From UBA10518 sp022837185 (GTDB taxonomy: Bacteria > Desulfobacterota > Desulfobulbia > Desulfobulbales > Desulfobulbaceae): a stretch of DNA of 64,000 nucleotides. Positions 37,697 through 46,464 of this stretch are shown here, one piece after another (position 1 is the first letter of the stretch; every line of letters starts with the position of its first letter). The position numbers and the translations under genes were made by a program. The DNA is taken from positions 1 through 64,000 of the forward strand of contig JAVEQK010000008.1 of the NCBI GenBank assembly GCA_034007705.1, written 5' to 3'. The notes beneath the pieces are model-generated. The model did no database searches, was not told the origin of the DNA, and saw only the letters and a program-made list of their open reading frames with translations.

Positions 37697-38437
37697 ATGA
37701 AAAAAACACACGATGCTGTTACCGGCAGGGGATCTGCCCTCAGCAGATATCAGGAAACAGTGGTCGGCTCCCGATCATTCCCCGGTCTGCTGTATTACGA
37801 ATGGTGCATGTTCCTCGGCGGGTTTCCGGGGGCGTTGGGAATCGCGCTCAGAAAAATTTTCTGGCCGAGAATGTTTGGTTCGTGCGGCAGAGGCGCGGTG
37901 TTCGCGGGGGGGATAGTGGTACGCCATCCGCACCGGATCCGCCTCGACGATAACGTCGTTATCAGTGAAAACTGTGTCCTTGACGGCAGATCCTCGGACG
38001 CCGATGCAACCATCCGTATCGGCAGGAATGTCATCATGTCGAATCAGGTCATGCTTTCCTGCAAGGACGGCTCGATAACGATTGGCGAAAATACGGGTAT
38101 TAATGCGCAAACCATTATACAATCGACGAACAGGTGCCCGGTGGTTATCGGCAGGGATTGCATATTGGGCCAGGGATGTCTTGTTATCGGAGGGGGGAGC
38201 TACAATTTCGACCGGCTGGACATCCCGATCCGCAAGCAGGGGATTCGAAACGACGGCGGGGTGGAGATCAGGGAGGATGTCTGGCTCGGCGGCAAGGTGA
38301 CTGTTCTGGGGGGAGTGGTCCTCGGCAGAGGCTCGGTTGTCGCCGCCGGGGCGGTTGTAACACGGTCCATTCCCGAATACGGCGTATGCGCGGGGGTGCC
38401 GGCAAAAGTCGTGAAACACAGAACAGACCCCAACTGA
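37697..38437 (+). CDS. Hexapeptide-repeat acyltransferase
   Basis: Left-handed beta-helix acyltransferase of 246 residues, similar to WcaF/MaaX-type sugar O-acetyltransferases. Hexapeptide turns run from RIRLDDNVVISENCV to SVVAAGAVVTRSIPEYGVCAGVPAKVVK, the classic end of the family. A ~55-residue helical N-terminus precedes them. ATG 37697 has AGGAAAAGCAGG upstream; the frame is open back to 37577 but lacks a start signal. It probably acetylates a sugar in the cytoplasm. Confidence 0.87.
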   Translation: MKKTHDAVTGRGSALSRYQETVVGSRSFPGLLYYEWCMFLGGFPGALGIALRKIFWPRMFGSCGRGAVFAGGIVVRHPHRIRLDDNVVISENCVLDGRSSDADATIRIGRNVIMSNQVMLSCKDGSITIGENTGINAQTIIQSTNRCPVVIGRDCILGQGCLVIGGGSYNFDRLDIPIRKQGIRNDGGVEIREDVWLGGKVTVLGGVVLGRGSVVAAGAVVTRSIPEYGVCAGVPAKVVKHRTDPN

Positions 38438-38455
38438 TATGGATACAGGTGACAG

Positions 38456-39427
38456 GTGAAGTCAGGAAAAGTCCTTTTTTTTCTTTTCAAATTTCTCGTC
38501 AGCGGTACCCTCTTTTTTCTGCTTTATCAGCAAACGCCCCTGGAAAAGATTCTGTCCCTATTTGCCGGGTGCAATTTTCCCCTGCTCATGCTGGTTTTTT
38601 TCATTCTGTTGGCCAACACGACCTTCAGCGCCCTCAAGTGGCGGCTCCTCCTCATGAGCGACGGCGTTGATATTCCTCTGCGGAAGCTTGTGGTCAGCTA
38701 CCTTATCGGCGGGTTTTTCAATGTATTTCTCCCCTCGAATATCGGGGGAGATTCATACAGAATTTACGATGTCGCCCAAAAAAGCAGGCAGACGGTAAAA
38801 TCCGTCGCCTCCGTTCTTGCTGATCGCCTGACCGGATTCTTCGCCCTTGTCTGTCTCAGTCTCATCTCCGCATTGCTGGCGGCGCCCAGGATGGGGAATT
38901 TCATGGTTGTCCTCCTGCCCCTTGGACTGCTGCTGCTGCTCCTTGCCGCCCTGTATATGGTATGGAAGAGGAAACCGGTGCACTGGGTGCTGCGCATAAC
39001 CTGTCTGGACCGTTTTCCGGCCCTTGTGCGCATCGTGGAGAAGTTTTTTGCAACGTTTTCCCGGTACGGCTCGGAGCGGGGGACTGTCAGGCGGGTCATG
39101 CTCATTTCCTTCATCTTTCAGTTTCTTATGATCCTGGCGGTGTACCTCATGGCGCTTTCCCTGCATATAGCTGTTCCTTTCATGTATTTCGGCGCCTTCG
39201 TCCCGCTGATTACCCTGATGGAGGCCCTGCCGATATCCATTTACGGCATAGGGGTCCGGGATGTCGGTTATGTCTATTTCTTCGGCCTGGCAGGGATGAC
39301 TGATCTGGAGACCAGATCGCTTGCCCTGCTGTTTCTCGCCATGACCCTGTGCTACTCAATGATCGGGGGGCTGCTGTATCTTGTCCGGACGTTGGCGCCG
39401 AAGAAAACCGCTGACCGTGTCGTGTAA
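38456..39427 (+). CDS. Flippase-like membrane protein (LPG-synthase TM / UPF0104 family)
   Basis: A 323-residue protein with about eight membrane segments and the family hallmarks FLPSNIGGDSYRIYD and ADRLTGFFALV, plus ALPISIYGIGVRDVGY. Members lack the aminoacyl-transferase domain of MprF and are thought to translocate lipids or lipid-linked sugars. GTG 38456 follows an ACAGGTGACAGG leader. A second, fused relative follows 32 bases later, so the two may form a pair. Confidence 0.85.
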   Translation: MKSGKVLFFLFKFLVSGTLFFLLYQQTPLEKILSLFAGCNFPLLMLVFFILLANTTFSALKWRLLLMSDGVDIPLRKLVVSYLIGGFFNVFLPSNIGGDSYRIYDVAQKSRQTVKSVASVLADRLTGFFALVCLSLISALLAAPRMGNFMVVLLPLGLLLLLLAALYMVWKRKPVHWVLRITCLDRFPALVRIVEKFFATFSRYGSERGTVRRVMLISFIFQFLMILAVYLMALSLHIAVPFMYFGAFVPLITLMEALPISIYGIGVRDVGYVYFFGLAGMTDLETRSLALLFLAMTLCYSMIGGLLYLVRTLAPKKTADRVV

Positions 39428-39459
39428 TCCTATATGTTCTCTGCAAGGATTGATGTTCA

Positions 39460-41535
39460 ATGAATAAGACCGCTTTCAGCACATATTTTTCACATATTCT
39501 TCTCTCCGCCGGAGTTTCCGGCATGCTCATTGCCGTATTGATTCATGCCGCCACGTCTTCGACTGAACCTTCCGTATGGCCGTCGCTGGTTGCCGCCCTG
39601 GCCGGCGTTCCCCTGCTGATGGTTGTGCTGTATTGCGCCGCGGTACTGGTGCGATCGGTGCTGGGGGCGTTTCGCTACGGCCTGCTGCTGAAAGCATCCG
39701 AACCCGCCCCTCCCGGTTTTTTTCATCTGTTTCTGGTGACGGTCAGCCGCAATATGTTTGTCGACATGCTTCCTGCCAGGCTGGGAGAATTGAGCTACAT
39801 CGCCATGCTCAACCGGGGATATTCGGTCAGCGCCCAGTCCTGCCTGTCTTCCCTGGCCGTCAGTTTTGTCTTCGATTTAATGGCCCTGAGCGTTATGGTC
39901 GCGGGGATAATCCTCTATCAACTGCTGACAATCGGCCTGCAGCTCTGGGTGGTCGGGGTATTGGGGATGTTGATCGTGGTCATCGCCGTGCTCCTGCTCT
40001 TTCTTTTTCCGGTTCTGGAATATTTTGCGACACGTGTCGCCCGTACCTCCTGGGGCAGCAGGGGGTTTGCCGGCAGGATGGTCTCATTGCTGCGGAAAAC
40101 GGCGACCGCGCTGCAGCAGACAAGAAAAGCAGGAATTCTCGGCCGGTTGCTCGTTCTTTCGCTGGGTATCCGTCTGAGTAAATATCTTGGGCTGTATTGC
40201 CTGTTTTTCGGAGTTGTCGCCACCCATTTCGCCGACATCTCAACCCATCCGGTTTCCGTCCTGATCGCGCTGGTCAGCGCGGAGGCCGGCGCCAGTCTGC
40301 CGGTTCCGACGTTCATGAGCTTCGGCACCTATGAAGCGACGGGCATGCTTGCCATGGTTGCCCTGGGCGCGAGCCAGTCCGCCTCCCTGGTCATCATGCT
40401 GGGTCTTCACATATTGAGCCAGATGGTCGATTACACCCTTGGCGGCATCGCCCTGATCACTTTTCTGGTCAGGACCGGTTCGCTCTACCTGAAAAAAGGC
40501 GCTTCTTTTTTTGTGCTCAATAAGCGCTACCTGCTGATCTCATTCTTCCTTTTTTGCGGAGGCATGCTCTTTCTTGCCGTGCAGATAAAGGGCCTGCAGA
40601 AACAGGGTTCCCTGGTTGCCCCGGACAGTGGGGAGGTCGTCCCGGTTGAGCGGAACGAGGGGCTGAGCGAAAACTTCCTGGACGAAGCAGAGGGGTTTGT
40701 CGTCTGGAGTTCCAACAGGTTCGGCAATCACGATATTCTTAAACTGACCCTGCCCGGCAGGGAGATTGTCCGCCTGACAACCCATCCGCATACGGAATAT
40801 TATCCCCGCATTGCCCCTGACGGCAGGCGGATCGTGTTTGCCCGGTCACGGCAGCCCTGGGTTTCCCAGCGGAATTATTATGCCTGGGACATATATCTGC
40901 TGGACCTGGAAAGCGGCGCCGAAACGCTTGTCGCCGAAAACGGCAATGTCCCGACATGGTCGGCTGACGGCGGCAAGGTCTATTTCCAGCGGGAAGGCAA
41001 CCAGGTGGTTGAAATTGATCTTCGCTCAGGGGCGGAGAAAGTGTTGTTCCATTCAGGCGTGAATGTACAGGTGCCTGGTTCGGTGATCCTGCAGACCCCG
41101 ATGGTCAGCGAAGACGGCACGCTGCTTGCCGCAACCCTGAGGGAGGGCAGGAGGGAAACCGCGGTTATCGATTCGGAGGGAAACGTCAGGAGCGTGGGCG
41201 GCGGCTGTCAGTTGAGCTGGGGACCCGGGGATGCATATCTGTATGCGATTGACCATGGCGGAAGAAAACAGAACGCCGTCTACAGGATTGATCCCGACGG
41301 GTTCCAGAGAGAACTCTGGTTTGACGCCCCCGGTGAATACAGTCACGAATATTTTCCCCGGGTTTCCAATGACGGCCGGTTCCTGGTTTATGGCGCCAGC
41401 CGCGAAGGGCATGAACACGATACGGCCGATTATGAAATTTTTCTCTGGCGGATCGGTTCCTCCTGGACAGAGGCGGTGCGCCTGACCTATCATACGGGCA
41501 ATGACTGCTGGCCCGATATTTTCCTGCGGGAGTAA
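39460..41535 (+). CDS. Flippase-like domain fused to a TolB-like beta-propeller
   Basis: Residues 1-355 form a UPF0104-like membrane domain (MLPARLGELSYIAML, LPVPTFMSFGTYEATG). A further helix near 350-370 leads into a ~290-residue exported region. That region has WD40/TolB-type repeats: VVWSSNRFGNHDILKL, YPRIAPDGRRIVFAR, TWSADGGKVYF and EYFPRVSNDGRFLVYGA. The total is 691 residues with no sign of a frameshift at the junction. The propeller would sit in the periplasm and may bind glycan or partner protein. I do not know of a characterised protein with this architecture. Confidence 0.83.
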   Translation: MNKTAFSTYFSHILLSAGVSGMLIAVLIHAATSSTEPSVWPSLVAALAGVPLLMVVLYCAAVLVRSVLGAFRYGLLLKASEPAPPGFFHLFLVTVSRNMFVDMLPARLGELSYIAMLNRGYSVSAQSCLSSLAVSFVFDLMALSVMVAGIILYQLLTIGLQLWVVGVLGMLIVVIAVLLLFLFPVLEYFATRVARTSWGSRGFAGRMVSLLRKTATALQQTRKAGILGRLLVLSLGIRLSKYLGLYCLFFGVVATHFADISTHPVSVLIALVSAEAGASLPVPTFMSFGTYEATGMLAMVALGASQSASLVIMLGLHILSQMVDYTLGGIALITFLVRTGSLYLKKGASFFVLNKRYLLISFFLFCGGMLFLAVQIKGLQKQGSLVAPDSGEVVPVERNEGLSENFLDEAEGFVVWSSNRFGNHDILKLTLPGREIVRLTTHPHTEYYPRIAPDGRRIVFARSRQPWVSQRNYYAWDIYLLDLESGAETLVAENGNVPTWSADGGKVYFQREGNQVVEIDLRSGAEKVLFHSGVNVQVPGSVILQTPMVSEDGTLLAATLREGRRETAVIDSEGNVRSVGGGCQLSWGPGDAYLYAIDHGGRKQNAVYRIDPDGFQRELWFDAPGEYSHEYFPRVSNDGRFLVYGASREGHEHDTADYEIFLWRIGSSWTEAVRLTYHTGNDCWPDIFLRE

Positions 41536-41619
41536 CAAGGCGGGCGAAGCCGGTTTCCGGGGATGAGGGAAAAACGCGGTTCATGAAGGCATGTTCTTCG
41601 CAAGTATGGAAAATTAAAG

Positions 41620-41654
41620 TTGATATTTGCGACAATGTACTTTATGAATACAAT
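41620..41654 (+). promoter_or_regulatory. Candidate sigma70-type promoter
   Basis: TTGATA (41620-41625) and TATGAA (41643-41648) are 17 bases apart in an AT-rich pocket within GC-rich DNA. TACAAT at 41649-41654 is an alternative -10 with a poorer -35. Either would drive the small exported protein at 41780. Confidence 0.4.
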
Positions 41655-41779
41655 TATTTTTTTTATGCTTTTTTGTCGCCTCGGGGATGACTTCCCGGCG
41701 GCAGTCCGGGGAGGGAGACGGTAAAGCAGCCTTCTGTCAAGACAGCCATTGTCAAAATCAATTTTTCCGGGAGAGTCTG

Positions 41780-42373
41780 ATGAGATTGAAGAACACGATA
41801 CGTATTGGTCTGTTTTCACTGGTCCTGTTTCTCTGCGGCATGTCGGGCTCCGGTCTCCATGCCCAGGCCCCGCCGCCCATCGCCGATGACTTGAGCAACG
41901 TGATCTGGCTGGATGCCGACGTTTCCTCCTGGAAACAGACCGCCAACCTCCGCTGTGTGACCATCTCATCTTCTCATATTACCCTCGACTACGACAAGGC
42001 CCGCACCTGGCCGGGAGAATTGAACGCCAACCCCTGGATTTTCGTCTACCGCAACAACAACTGGTATGCGGCCACCTGGGAGTGGCTGCGTTTCGGCCAG
42101 ACCGTCAAAGGACTGTATGCGGTGAACGGCGATCATATCAAGAAAGATCCGTTGACCAATTTCACTCCGAGGACAGGCGAGCTGTACGGATTCATGGTCA
42201 GCGGCACGGCGCGGAACCATGTTTCCCCGAATGTCCGGGAACGCAGCAATATTGTCATGCTCAACTGGAAAGTGCCTTCCACCAACCTGGCCGCCCAGGC
42301 CCCGGTCGTACATCAATCGACTCCCACTCAAGGGTCGAACCTGTTGCTGTTGAACCCGAGATCGAAGTTTTGA
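41780..42373 (+). CDS. Exported hypothetical protein
   Basis: A 197-residue protein with a clear Sec signal peptide (hydrophobic core GLFSLVLFLCGMSG, cleavage after LHAQA). The mature part is rich in Trp, Tyr and Asn (NVIWLDADVSSW, NPWIFVYRNNNWY, ATWEWLRFGQTVK), which suggests a beta-sandwich, carbohydrate-binding-like surface. ATG 41780 has GGGAGAG seven bases upstream. A candidate promoter lies about 130 bases upstream. I recognise no named family. Confidence 0.7.
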   Translation: MRLKNTIRIGLFSLVLFLCGMSGSGLHAQAPPPIADDLSNVIWLDADVSSWKQTANLRCVTISSSHITLDYDKARTWPGELNANPWIFVYRNNNWYAATWEWLRFGQTVKGLYAVNGDHIKKDPLTNFTPRTGELYGFMVSGTARNHVSPNVRERSNIVMLNWKVPSTNLAAQAPVVHQSTPTQGSNLLLLNPRSKF

Positions 42374-42478
42374 GGGCTTGAGACTTCCCGGCGGTCGAAT
42401 GGCGGAAAACACGATGTCAATCGGTGAGGACCCTGATGCTCCCCTGCTGAAGATTTGCCGGCAATTCATTACAAGTGT

Positions 42479-43309
42479 ATGCGGATGACGATATTTCATA
42501 CCTTTCGACCTGCGTTCCTGCCTCTTTTGACGCTGGTTTTCGCCTGGAGCCCACTCTTCATCGCCGATAGCGCCGGGAGCGCGACCATGGAAGGGGAGCT
42601 GAAACTTGTCTGGTCGGCGGATTATGGCCGGGGATGGCAGGTTTATTACAGCAGTTGCGAAAAGAACGGCTGGACGGCCCCCCTGCAGCTCAGCCAGGGT
42701 CCGGAGGCGGCCTTTTCTCCTTCCGTCGGTTCCGGTGATGACGGGAAAATCTGGGTCGTGTGGAGCATAAAGGACAGCGGGGGAAGTTTTCTCGTATACA
42801 CTTTTTTCAACGGATCAGGATGGAGGCATCCTGAAAAAATACCCACGGGGCTTGCGAGCAATGGTGCGGCGTCAATTATCCTCGACCGGGAAAATACTCC
42901 CTGGATAGCGTGGGAGGGAAGAAGTCCGGAGGCAAGGTTCGAGGACATCTATTGGAGCCGCTGGTCGGCAGGCGCATGGAGCCCTCCCGCAAGAGCCCAT
43001 GAAATGAACGATGTCCCGGATCTGCGCCCCGCACTCTTGAACGATGCTTCCGGCGGGGTGATTTTGTCCTGGAAAACTTTTGCCGACGGCGGATATATGC
43101 CTGTTTACCAGGTATGGGACGGCAGGATGTGGCAGGCGGAGGACAGGGAGAAGATAGCGAACGCCCTGCGCGGGACAGAACTGTTGCAGGAAGAATTGGT
43201 TGCTGTTCAGGATATGGTTCAGGACCCGAATCAGGCGGCGCTCTTCATAAATGACAGGGAGGGGAAACGGGCTGTCCGGGTTTCGCAGATACCGCGGTTT
43301 CCGAATTGA
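42479..43309 (+). CDS. Exported beta-propeller-like (BNR/sialidase-fold) protein
   Basis: A 276-residue protein with an N-terminal signal peptide (PAFLPLLTLVFAWSPLF, then SAGSA). Repeated Trp/Gly blades follow: WQVYYSSCEKNGWTAPLQLS, IWVVWSIKDSGG, TPWIAWEGRSPEARF, IYWSRWSAGAWSPPA and VYQVWDGRMW. They resemble BNR/Asp-box propellers without a perfect Asp-box. ATG 42479 is one of two close starts; the RBS is weak. It lies among other exported proteins and may bind surface glycan. Confidence 0.65.
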   Translation: MRMTIFHTFRPAFLPLLTLVFAWSPLFIADSAGSATMEGELKLVWSADYGRGWQVYYSSCEKNGWTAPLQLSQGPEAAFSPSVGSGDDGKIWVVWSIKDSGGSFLVYTFFNGSGWRHPEKIPTGLASNGAASIILDRENTPWIAWEGRSPEARFEDIYWSRWSAGAWSPPARAHEMNDVPDLRPALLNDASGGVILSWKTFADGGYMPVYQVWDGRMWQAEDREKIANALRGTELLQEELVAVQDMVQDPNQAALFINDREGKRAVRVSQIPRFPN

Positions 43310-43429
43310 GGTGATGGGCCGGCAACGCACGCCTACCTTGTCAACGCAGCTTCGAGCCGTACCTGAAGTATTTTGTCATTCCGCCGGCATGCCGCTCTGA
43401 CATGGGTCTACGGAGTCAGTCTGTACAAG

Positions 43430-43460
43430 AATAAGGGGCTGATCATGACAGCCCCTTATT
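43430..43460 (+). terminator. Perfect 11-bp hairpin, terminator-like
   Basis: AATAAGGGGCT and AGCCCCTTATT are perfect inverted repeats around a 9-base loop. The hairpin lies about 120 bases after the upstream stop. No long T run follows, so termination may be weak. A 9-base direct repeat, AGTCTGTAC, flanks it at 43418-43426 and 43473-43481. Confidence 0.45.
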
Positions 43461-43517
43461 GCAGATCAGATTAGTCTGTACGGACATTGGTGTTTACCAC
43501 ACTCTGGATTACAGCAT

Positions 43518-44246
43518 ATGAAATTTGAAGCAACAGGATTGAGGGCCGGTCTTCCTGCTCTCTGGCTGAACGTCGCAGTGATCTTTCTTGCCTGCGAAAC
43601 AGTGTTTGCCGAAAATATCATCGCCTTCGGCGACAGTCTGACGCAGGGATGCAATCCCATCCCCGTCACCTGCGGCATGCGCGGCGGATACGGATACCCC
43701 AATGAACTCCAGCTCCTGCTGGATGCGGACGGGCTGAACCTCCCGGTTTATAATTACGGCAGGAGGGGAGAAACGACGGATGACGGCGTCAACAGGATTG
43801 ATGAAGTCCTGGACGACGAATGCAACAGGGAGGCAGGGTATATTCTCATCCTGGAAGGGACGAATGATTTGGGATTTCAGTCTTCCTTTGAAACGATATA
43901 TTTCAATCTCAGCGTTATGATTGATAAAGCCCTTGCGCGGGGAATAGTGCCGTTTCTTGCCACCATAACCCCGGATCCCCGGTATGAATGGAAGGATATC
44001 GAGGGGATGAACGAATACATTCGCATGCTGGCGGCCGAGAAGGAAGTCATACTGGTTGATTTGTATGCGAGGATGGAACCTGACTGGTGGAACTATGTCT
44101 ACCCGTACGGCTGTTATGGAGACAAGCTGCACCCCAATGAATATGGTTTCCAGGTGATGGCCGGGGAGTGGTATGAATATTTCATGGATTATTATCGGAG
44201 AAATTTACCTAAATCCTGGATGTACCTGCTGCTTGGACAATCGTAA
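43518..44246 (+). CDS. Exported SGNH/GDSL hydrolase
   Basis: Secreted esterase-type hydrolase of 242 residues. The signal peptide ends at VFA. Block I IAFGDSLTQG (catalytic Ser about residue 38), block III LEGTND and block V GDKLHPNEYG (catalytic Asp/His about 201-204) are all present. It could deacylate the acetylated surface polysaccharide or a lipid. A terminator-like hairpin lies 58 bases upstream, which suggests a separate transcript. Confidence 0.88.
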   Translation: MKFEATGLRAGLPALWLNVAVIFLACETVFAENIIAFGDSLTQGCNPIPVTCGMRGGYGYPNELQLLLDADGLNLPVYNYGRRGETTDDGVNRIDEVLDDECNREAGYILILEGTNDLGFQSSFETIYFNLSVMIDKALARGIVPFLATITPDPRYEWKDIEGMNEYIRMLAAEKEVILVDLYARMEPDWWNYVYPYGCYGDKLHPNEYGFQVMAGEWYEYFMDYYRRNLPKSWMYLLLGQS

Positions 44247-44336
44247 GGGGCCTTTCTTCCATGCCGTCATTGACGGACTTTCATTTTTTTTCGATTTCCC
44301 ACTTTGTCAAGACAGCGGCGATCATGGATAAATGTA

Positions 44337-45287
44337 ATGGACAAACAAGTTGATGTCTCCATAGTTGTTCCCCTGTATAATGAAGAGGACAACGTTCGGG
44401 AACTGTACCGGGAACTCATTACGGTGATGGCCGACCGGTCCTATGAAATTCTTTTTGTCAATGACGGCAGCTCCGACCGGACGACTGAACTGATCAGGGA
44501 GATCAGCGCCGCAGATCCGCACGTGGTGGTCGTCAACTTCAGAAGGAATTTCGGGCAGACAGCCGCAATGTCGGCCGGGTTCGACTATTCATGCGGCGAT
44601 GTCATCGTCACCATGGACGGGGACCTGCAGAACGATCCGGCTGATATTCCGAAGCTTCTGGATAAAATCAATGAGGGCAACGACGTAGTGGCCGGCTGGC
44701 GGTTCAAGCGGCAGGATCCCTTCTGGAGCCGCCGGCTGCCTTCCATGATCGCCAACCGTCTCATATCCTGGATAACGGGAGTCAAGCTCCATGATTACGG
44801 CTGCACGCTGAAGGCATTCAGAAAGTATGTGGTCGAGAATATCAAGTTGTACGGCGAAATGCATCGGTTCATTCCGGCCATCGCCAGCGCCGTCGGCATA
44901 TCCATCGCCGAAGTCAGGGTGAACCACCGTCCCCGGCGGCACGGAACGTCCAAGTACGGTATTTCCCGCACTTTCAGGGTCATCCTCGACCTGATCACCG
45001 TGAAATTCCTGCTCAGCTATTCAAACCGTCCGATTCACATCTTCGGGCTTATCGGTCTGATTTCCCTCTGCCTGGGGGCCCTGATTTCGTTTGTCCTCGT
45101 CGTGCAGCGTCAGCTCTACGCCATGCCCCTCGCGGACCGGCCCATGCTGCTGCTTGCCATCCTGTTGATTTTCATCGGCATTCAGTTCGTCACTTTCGGC
45201 CTCATTTCCGAACTGCAGATCAGGACCTATCACGAGTCGCAGAACAAGCCGATCTATTACGTCAAGGAAGTGATCCGCCGTCCATGA
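44337..45287 (+). CDS. GtrB/DPM-like GT2 with two C-terminal membrane helices
   Basis: Makes an undecaprenyl-phosphate-linked sugar on the inner face of the membrane. The GT2 domain has VSIVVPLYNEEDNV, VNDGSSDRT and TMDGDLQND (about residue 93). HRPRRHGTSKYG and two membrane helices (about 232-290) are typical of GtrB/ArnC-like proteins. ATG 44337 gives 316 residues; an upstream TTG at 44304 is less likely. The product might feed the GT-C-like membrane proteins at 34009 and 35715. Confidence 0.9.
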   Translation: MDKQVDVSIVVPLYNEEDNVRELYRELITVMADRSYEILFVNDGSSDRTTELIREISAADPHVVVVNFRRNFGQTAAMSAGFDYSCGDVIVTMDGDLQNDPADIPKLLDKINEGNDVVAGWRFKRQDPFWSRRLPSMIANRLISWITGVKLHDYGCTLKAFRKYVVENIKLYGEMHRFIPAIASAVGISIAEVRVNHRPRRHGTSKYGISRTFRVILDLITVKFLLSYSNRPIHIFGLIGLISLCLGALISFVLVVQRQLYAMPLADRPMLLLAILLIFIGIQFVTFGLISELQIRTYHESQNKPIYYVKEVIRRP

Positions 45288-45391
45288 CGGTGCGCTGTTT
45301 CCCCCTTTGAAGAGCCGATGAACAGACATCTTGCCCAGACACTGAGTATGGACCGGTTCTGCTGCTGCCGGCCAAGGCGTTGCAGGAAGGG

Positions 45392-46453
45392 ATGAGCGAC
45401 CAGAAGCGCGCCGCTCTCCACGACATCGATATTGTCATTCCGACCTGGAACGGAAAACAGTTGCTGGGCCCCTGTCTGGCGTCGATTTGCAATCAATCGT
45501 TCACGTCCTTCCGGGTCATTGTTGTCGACAACGGTTCCACTGACGGCAGTGCCGATTATATACGCGCCGGGTTTCCGGAAGTCCGGCTGATCGGCCTGGA
45601 TGCCAACAGGGGATTCAGCGCCGCCGTCAATGCCGGCATTGCGGCCGGCGAAGCCCCCCTGATTTTCCTCCTCAACAATGATACGGAACTGGCGCCGGAC
45701 TGCCTCGCGAAACTGGCGGCGGCCGCCGCGGGCAGCGACGACGATTTTTTTGCCCCCAAGATGCTCAGCTTCCATCAGCGCGAAATCCTGGACGGAGCCG
45801 GGGACGGATTCCTGCGGGGCGGGGTGGGCTATCGCCTGGGGACCATGGAGCGCGACAGCGAGGTGTATAACCGGTCACGCCGGGTTTTCGGGGCCTGCGG
45901 CGGTGCGGCCCTGTACCGCCGGGCCATGTTTGACCGGGTGGGTCTGTTCGATGAAGATTATTTTGCCTACCTGGAGGATGTCGACTTCAATTTCCGGGCC
46001 AACCGGGCCGGGTTCACGTGCCGCTATGTCCCTGCCGCCCGGGTGTTCCACATCGGCAGCGCCACCAGCGGATCCCGGATCAATTCCTTTACCGTCCGGC
46101 TTTCCACCCGCAACAATTTTTTTCTGTTGTTGAAAAATTACCCCTGGTCTTTTTTTATCAGGTTTCTGGCTCCCATTCTGATATACCAGTTTTTCTGGCT
46201 GCTTTTCGTGATCAAAAAGGGGCAACTCGGCGGCTACGCGGCCGGCATCGCCGGTTTTTTCGGCAACATCGGTCCGGTGCTGGCAAAAAGAAAAACAACG
46301 CTTGCCGCCCGGGGCATCAGCGACAGGGAACTCATCCGGCGCGTCCTCGAGGCGGAGCAGGACGTTATTGATTCCATCATGCGCCGCCGGCAGTCCCAGG
46401 GCAAGGGGAACGGAATGCTGAAGCTGTATGCCCGGCTTTTTTTACGGGTGTGA
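45392..46453 (+). CDS. Glycosyltransferase family 2, rhamnosyltransferase-like
   Basis: A 353-residue GT2: IDIVIPTWNGKQLL, VDNGSTDGS, LLNNDTELAP and YLEDVDFNFRANRAG. A C-terminal membrane-associated segment (FFIRFLAPILIYQFFWLLF) is followed by a charged tail. ATG 45392 is preceded closely by AGGAAGGG; TTG 45380 is an alternative. Its stop overlaps a GTG of the next transferase. The three consecutive GT2 genes and the WbaP gene probably assemble one repeat unit. Confidence 0.88.
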   Translation: MSDQKRAALHDIDIVIPTWNGKQLLGPCLASICNQSFTSFRVIVVDNGSTDGSADYIRAGFPEVRLIGLDANRGFSAAVNAGIAAGEAPLIFLLNNDTELAPDCLAKLAAAAAGSDDDFFAPKMLSFHQREILDGAGDGFLRGGVGYRLGTMERDSEVYNRSRRVFGACGGAALYRRAMFDRVGLFDEDYFAYLEDVDFNFRANRAGFTCRYVPAARVFHIGSATSGSRINSFTVRLSTRNNFFLLLKNYPWSFFIRFLAPILIYQFFWLLFVIKKGQLGGYAAGIAGFFGNIGPVLAKRKTTLAARGISDRELIRRVLEAEQDVIDSIMRRRQSQGKGNGMLKLYARLFLRV

Positions 46454-46464
46454 AGGGCGGGAGC

